In this document: positions 62,911 to 64,000 of the stretch, piece after piece
Layout: each line of letters begins with the position of its first letter
Numbering within the stretch: the first letter of the stretch is position 1
Source of the DNA: Chloroflexota bacterium
GTDB lineage: Bacteria; Chloroflexota; Limnocylindria; QHBO01
Length of the DNA stretch: 64,000 nucleotides
Reading direction: 5' to 3'
Assembly (NCBI GenBank): GCA_003243965.1
Contig: QHBO01000016.1
Location: 133,076-197,075 of the forward strand
Translations under genes and position numbers: made by a program
The notes under the pieces: model-generated
Databases searched by the model: none
Seen by the model: only the letters and a program-made list of their open reading frames with translations
Told to the model about the DNA's origin: nothing

Positions 62911-63390
62911 CCACCACCTCGTACCGATAGCCTGGCGGGCGCCCCACGACCACCCGATGCACGGATGGCCGCGTGGCGGGCGTTCCTGATGGCGCATGCG
63001 CGAATCGCGCGCGCGCTCGAGGCCGAGCTGCAGGCCGAGCAGGGGATGTCGCTGGCTGACTACGAGGTCCTCCTCCAGCTGGCGAGGGCGGATGAGCGAC
63101 GGATGCGGATGAGCGAGATCGCCGACCGCATGATCCTCTCGCGCAGCGGCGCCACCCGGGTCGTCGACCGACTGGAGCGCTCGGAGCTGGTGCGCCGGAT
63201 CAGCTGCGAGTCGGACCGCCGCGGCGCGTGGGCGCAGCTCACCGACGCCGGCTACCGGCGCCTTCGCGGCGCCTCCCCCACCCACCTGCGTGGGGTCGCC
63301 CGCCACTTCTGGGACAAGATCCCCGCCGATGAGCTCGACCGCCTGCGGGAAAGCTTGGAATCGGTCGCGGAGGAGTGCCCTAGGGACTGA
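62905..63390 (+). CDS. MarR family transcriptional regulator
   Basis: A 161-aa winged-helix repressor: MSLADYEVLLQLARADERRMRMSEIADRMILSRSGATRVVDRLERSELVRRISCESDRRGAWAQLTDAGYRRL shows the full MarR HTH and wing. ATG 62905 sits at leaderless distance from an A/T-rich -10; ATG 62872 is rejected because it lies inside the promoter. Probably controls itself and the divergent YceI gene. Convergent, with 11 bp overlap, to the TPR gene. Confidence 0.9.
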   Translation: MQPPPRTDSLAGAPRPPDARMAAWRAFLMAHARIARALEAELQAEQGMSLADYEVLLQLARADERRMRMSEIADRMILSRSGATRVVDRLERSELVRRISCESDRRGAWAQLTDAGYRRLRGASPTHLRGVARHFWDKIPADELDRLRESLESVAEECPRD

Positions 63391-64000
63391 CCGATGGGCT
63401 CGGCGCGGCTGTCGCGAGCGCCTCGCTGCGCAGCGTGCGGATCATCGTCGCCCGCGGGTCGTCCGGCGCGACTTTGAGGAATGCGTCGAACTGGCGGATC
63501 GCCGCCTGCCGGTCTCCGGTGCCGCGCAGCGCGATCAGCCCGCGGAAGAACGGGACGTCCGTCGATCCCGGATCGATCTTCGCCAGCGAGTCGGTGGCGG
63601 CGCTCGCGTCGGTCCAGTCGCCATTGTTGGCGTAGGCGGTGATCAGCCGCCGGTACGCGGCCGCGTCGTTGGGATGGAGCCCGATCAGGGCGATCAGTGC
63701 CAGCGCCCCGCGTTGCTGGTCCGCCGGCGAGTTGCCGGCCAGGTAGGCATCGGCGAGCTGCGAGAGCGCGGCTGCGTTTCGCGGATCGGCGCTCAGCACC
63801 TTGAGCGCCCGCGTGATCGCCGCCTGGCGCTGCGCCTCGCGTGCCATCGCCTCGGCGAGGGCGCGGTTCTGGACGCTTGGGTTGGCCAGCGAGATCGGCG
63901 CCGGCAGCAGGTAGCCGACCAGCAGCAGCGCCGCCAGCGCGACCCCGATGCCGGCGCCGAGCTGCCCGACCGATGGACGGCGTCCTGCTGGTTGCGCGGC
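63380..64000 (-). CDS. membrane-anchored TPR protein, 5' part cut by window edge
   Basis: The open frame runs past the right edge. It starts inside the window with Pro/Arg-rich residues, one membrane helix (LGAGIGVALAALLLVGYLLP), then SLANPSVQNRALAEAMAREA and two or more TPR units (ADPRNAAALSQLADAYLAGN, HPNDAAAYRRLITAYANNGDW, PGSTDVPFFRGLIALRGTGDRQAAIRQFDAFLKVAP). The layout resembles the TPR part of cytochrome c biogenesis proteins (CcmH/CcmI), but no heme-lyase motif is in view. Not certain. Confidence 0.72.
   Translation of the reverse strand, partial: AAQPAGRRPSVGQLGAGIGVALAALLLVGYLLPAPISLANPSVQNRALAEAMAREAQRQAAITRALKVLSADPRNAAALSQLADAYLAGNSPADQQRGALALIALIGLHPNDAAAYRRLITAYANNGDWTDASAATDSLAKIDPGSTDVPFFRGLIALRGTGDRQAAIRQFDAFLKVAPDDPRATMIRTLRSEALATAAPSPSVSP

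Overview
The window is G+C-rich DNA (roughly two thirds G+C by eye), densely packed with bacterial genes. ATGA/GTGA overlaps between neighbours, many GTG starts, and many genes lacking a Shine-Dalgarno site but with a TANNNT hexamer 6-7 nt before the start codon point to a high-GC terrabacterial lineage that uses leaderless transcripts. The gene set (PyrR-regulated pyrimidine genes, GerW-type protein, ATP-dependent PEP carboxykinase, repeated ECF sigma/anti-sigma pairs, DUF4383, DUF4236, DinB) would fit an uncultured Chloroflexota (Limnocylindria-like) or a relative. This placement is inference; no rRNA or marker gene is present.

Layout. 1-8 kb: a cut FAD oxidoreductase, rsgA, tRNA-Gly, a cyclase/ornithine-cyclodeaminase divergent pair, pckA, OsmC, GNAT and galT. 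8-10.4 kb: ECF sigma factor with a zinc-finger/propeller anti-sigma. 10.4-15.6 kb: pyrimidine operon pyrR-pyrB-pyrC, three unknown genes, then pyrE; a PyrR-binding RNA loop covers the pyrR ribosome-binding site. 15.6-18.6 kb (minus): NAD(P)HX epimerase, a membrane cytochrome c and a heme-copper oxidase subunit I homologue that has lost its metal-ligand histidines. 19 kb: initiator tRNA and an AAC(2')-like acetyltransferase. 20-23 kb (minus): acyltransferase, GerW, saccharopine dehydrogenase family. 23.4-27.3 kb: a giant secreted phosphodiesterase/5'-nucleotidase fusion. 27-44 kb: small metabolic and stress genes (methyltransferases, GNATs, Nudix, HAD, DinB), two further sigma/anti-sigma pairs in tandem, a decayed MNT/HEPN pair, and several frameshifted or truncated genes. 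44-46 kb: an ABC-2 transporter. 46-49.3 kb: an island with a truncated Bergerat ATPase gene, winged-helix and zinc-ribbon genes, a HARE-HTH protein and a tyrosine recombinase beside tRNA-Lys. 49.5-52 kb: a RibD-like reductase and a secreted GH99-like enzyme. 52.8-61.2 kb: phosphate uptake and control, PhoU-like/Pit then pstS-pstC-pstA-pstB-phoU-phoB-phoR. 61-64 kb: pirin, YceI/MarR divergent pair and a cut TPR protein.

Two window-wide signals stand out. The heptamer CATCGGT (complement ACCGATG) occurs about 88 times by hand count, about 44 in each orientation, against about 7 expected from base composition, and is sparse in island-like stretches. Second, a -10-like hexamer at fixed distance from the start codon marks about ten genes as leaderless. 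Several genes are broken by single-base shifts; these may be real decay or, in a metagenome assembly, sequencing error.
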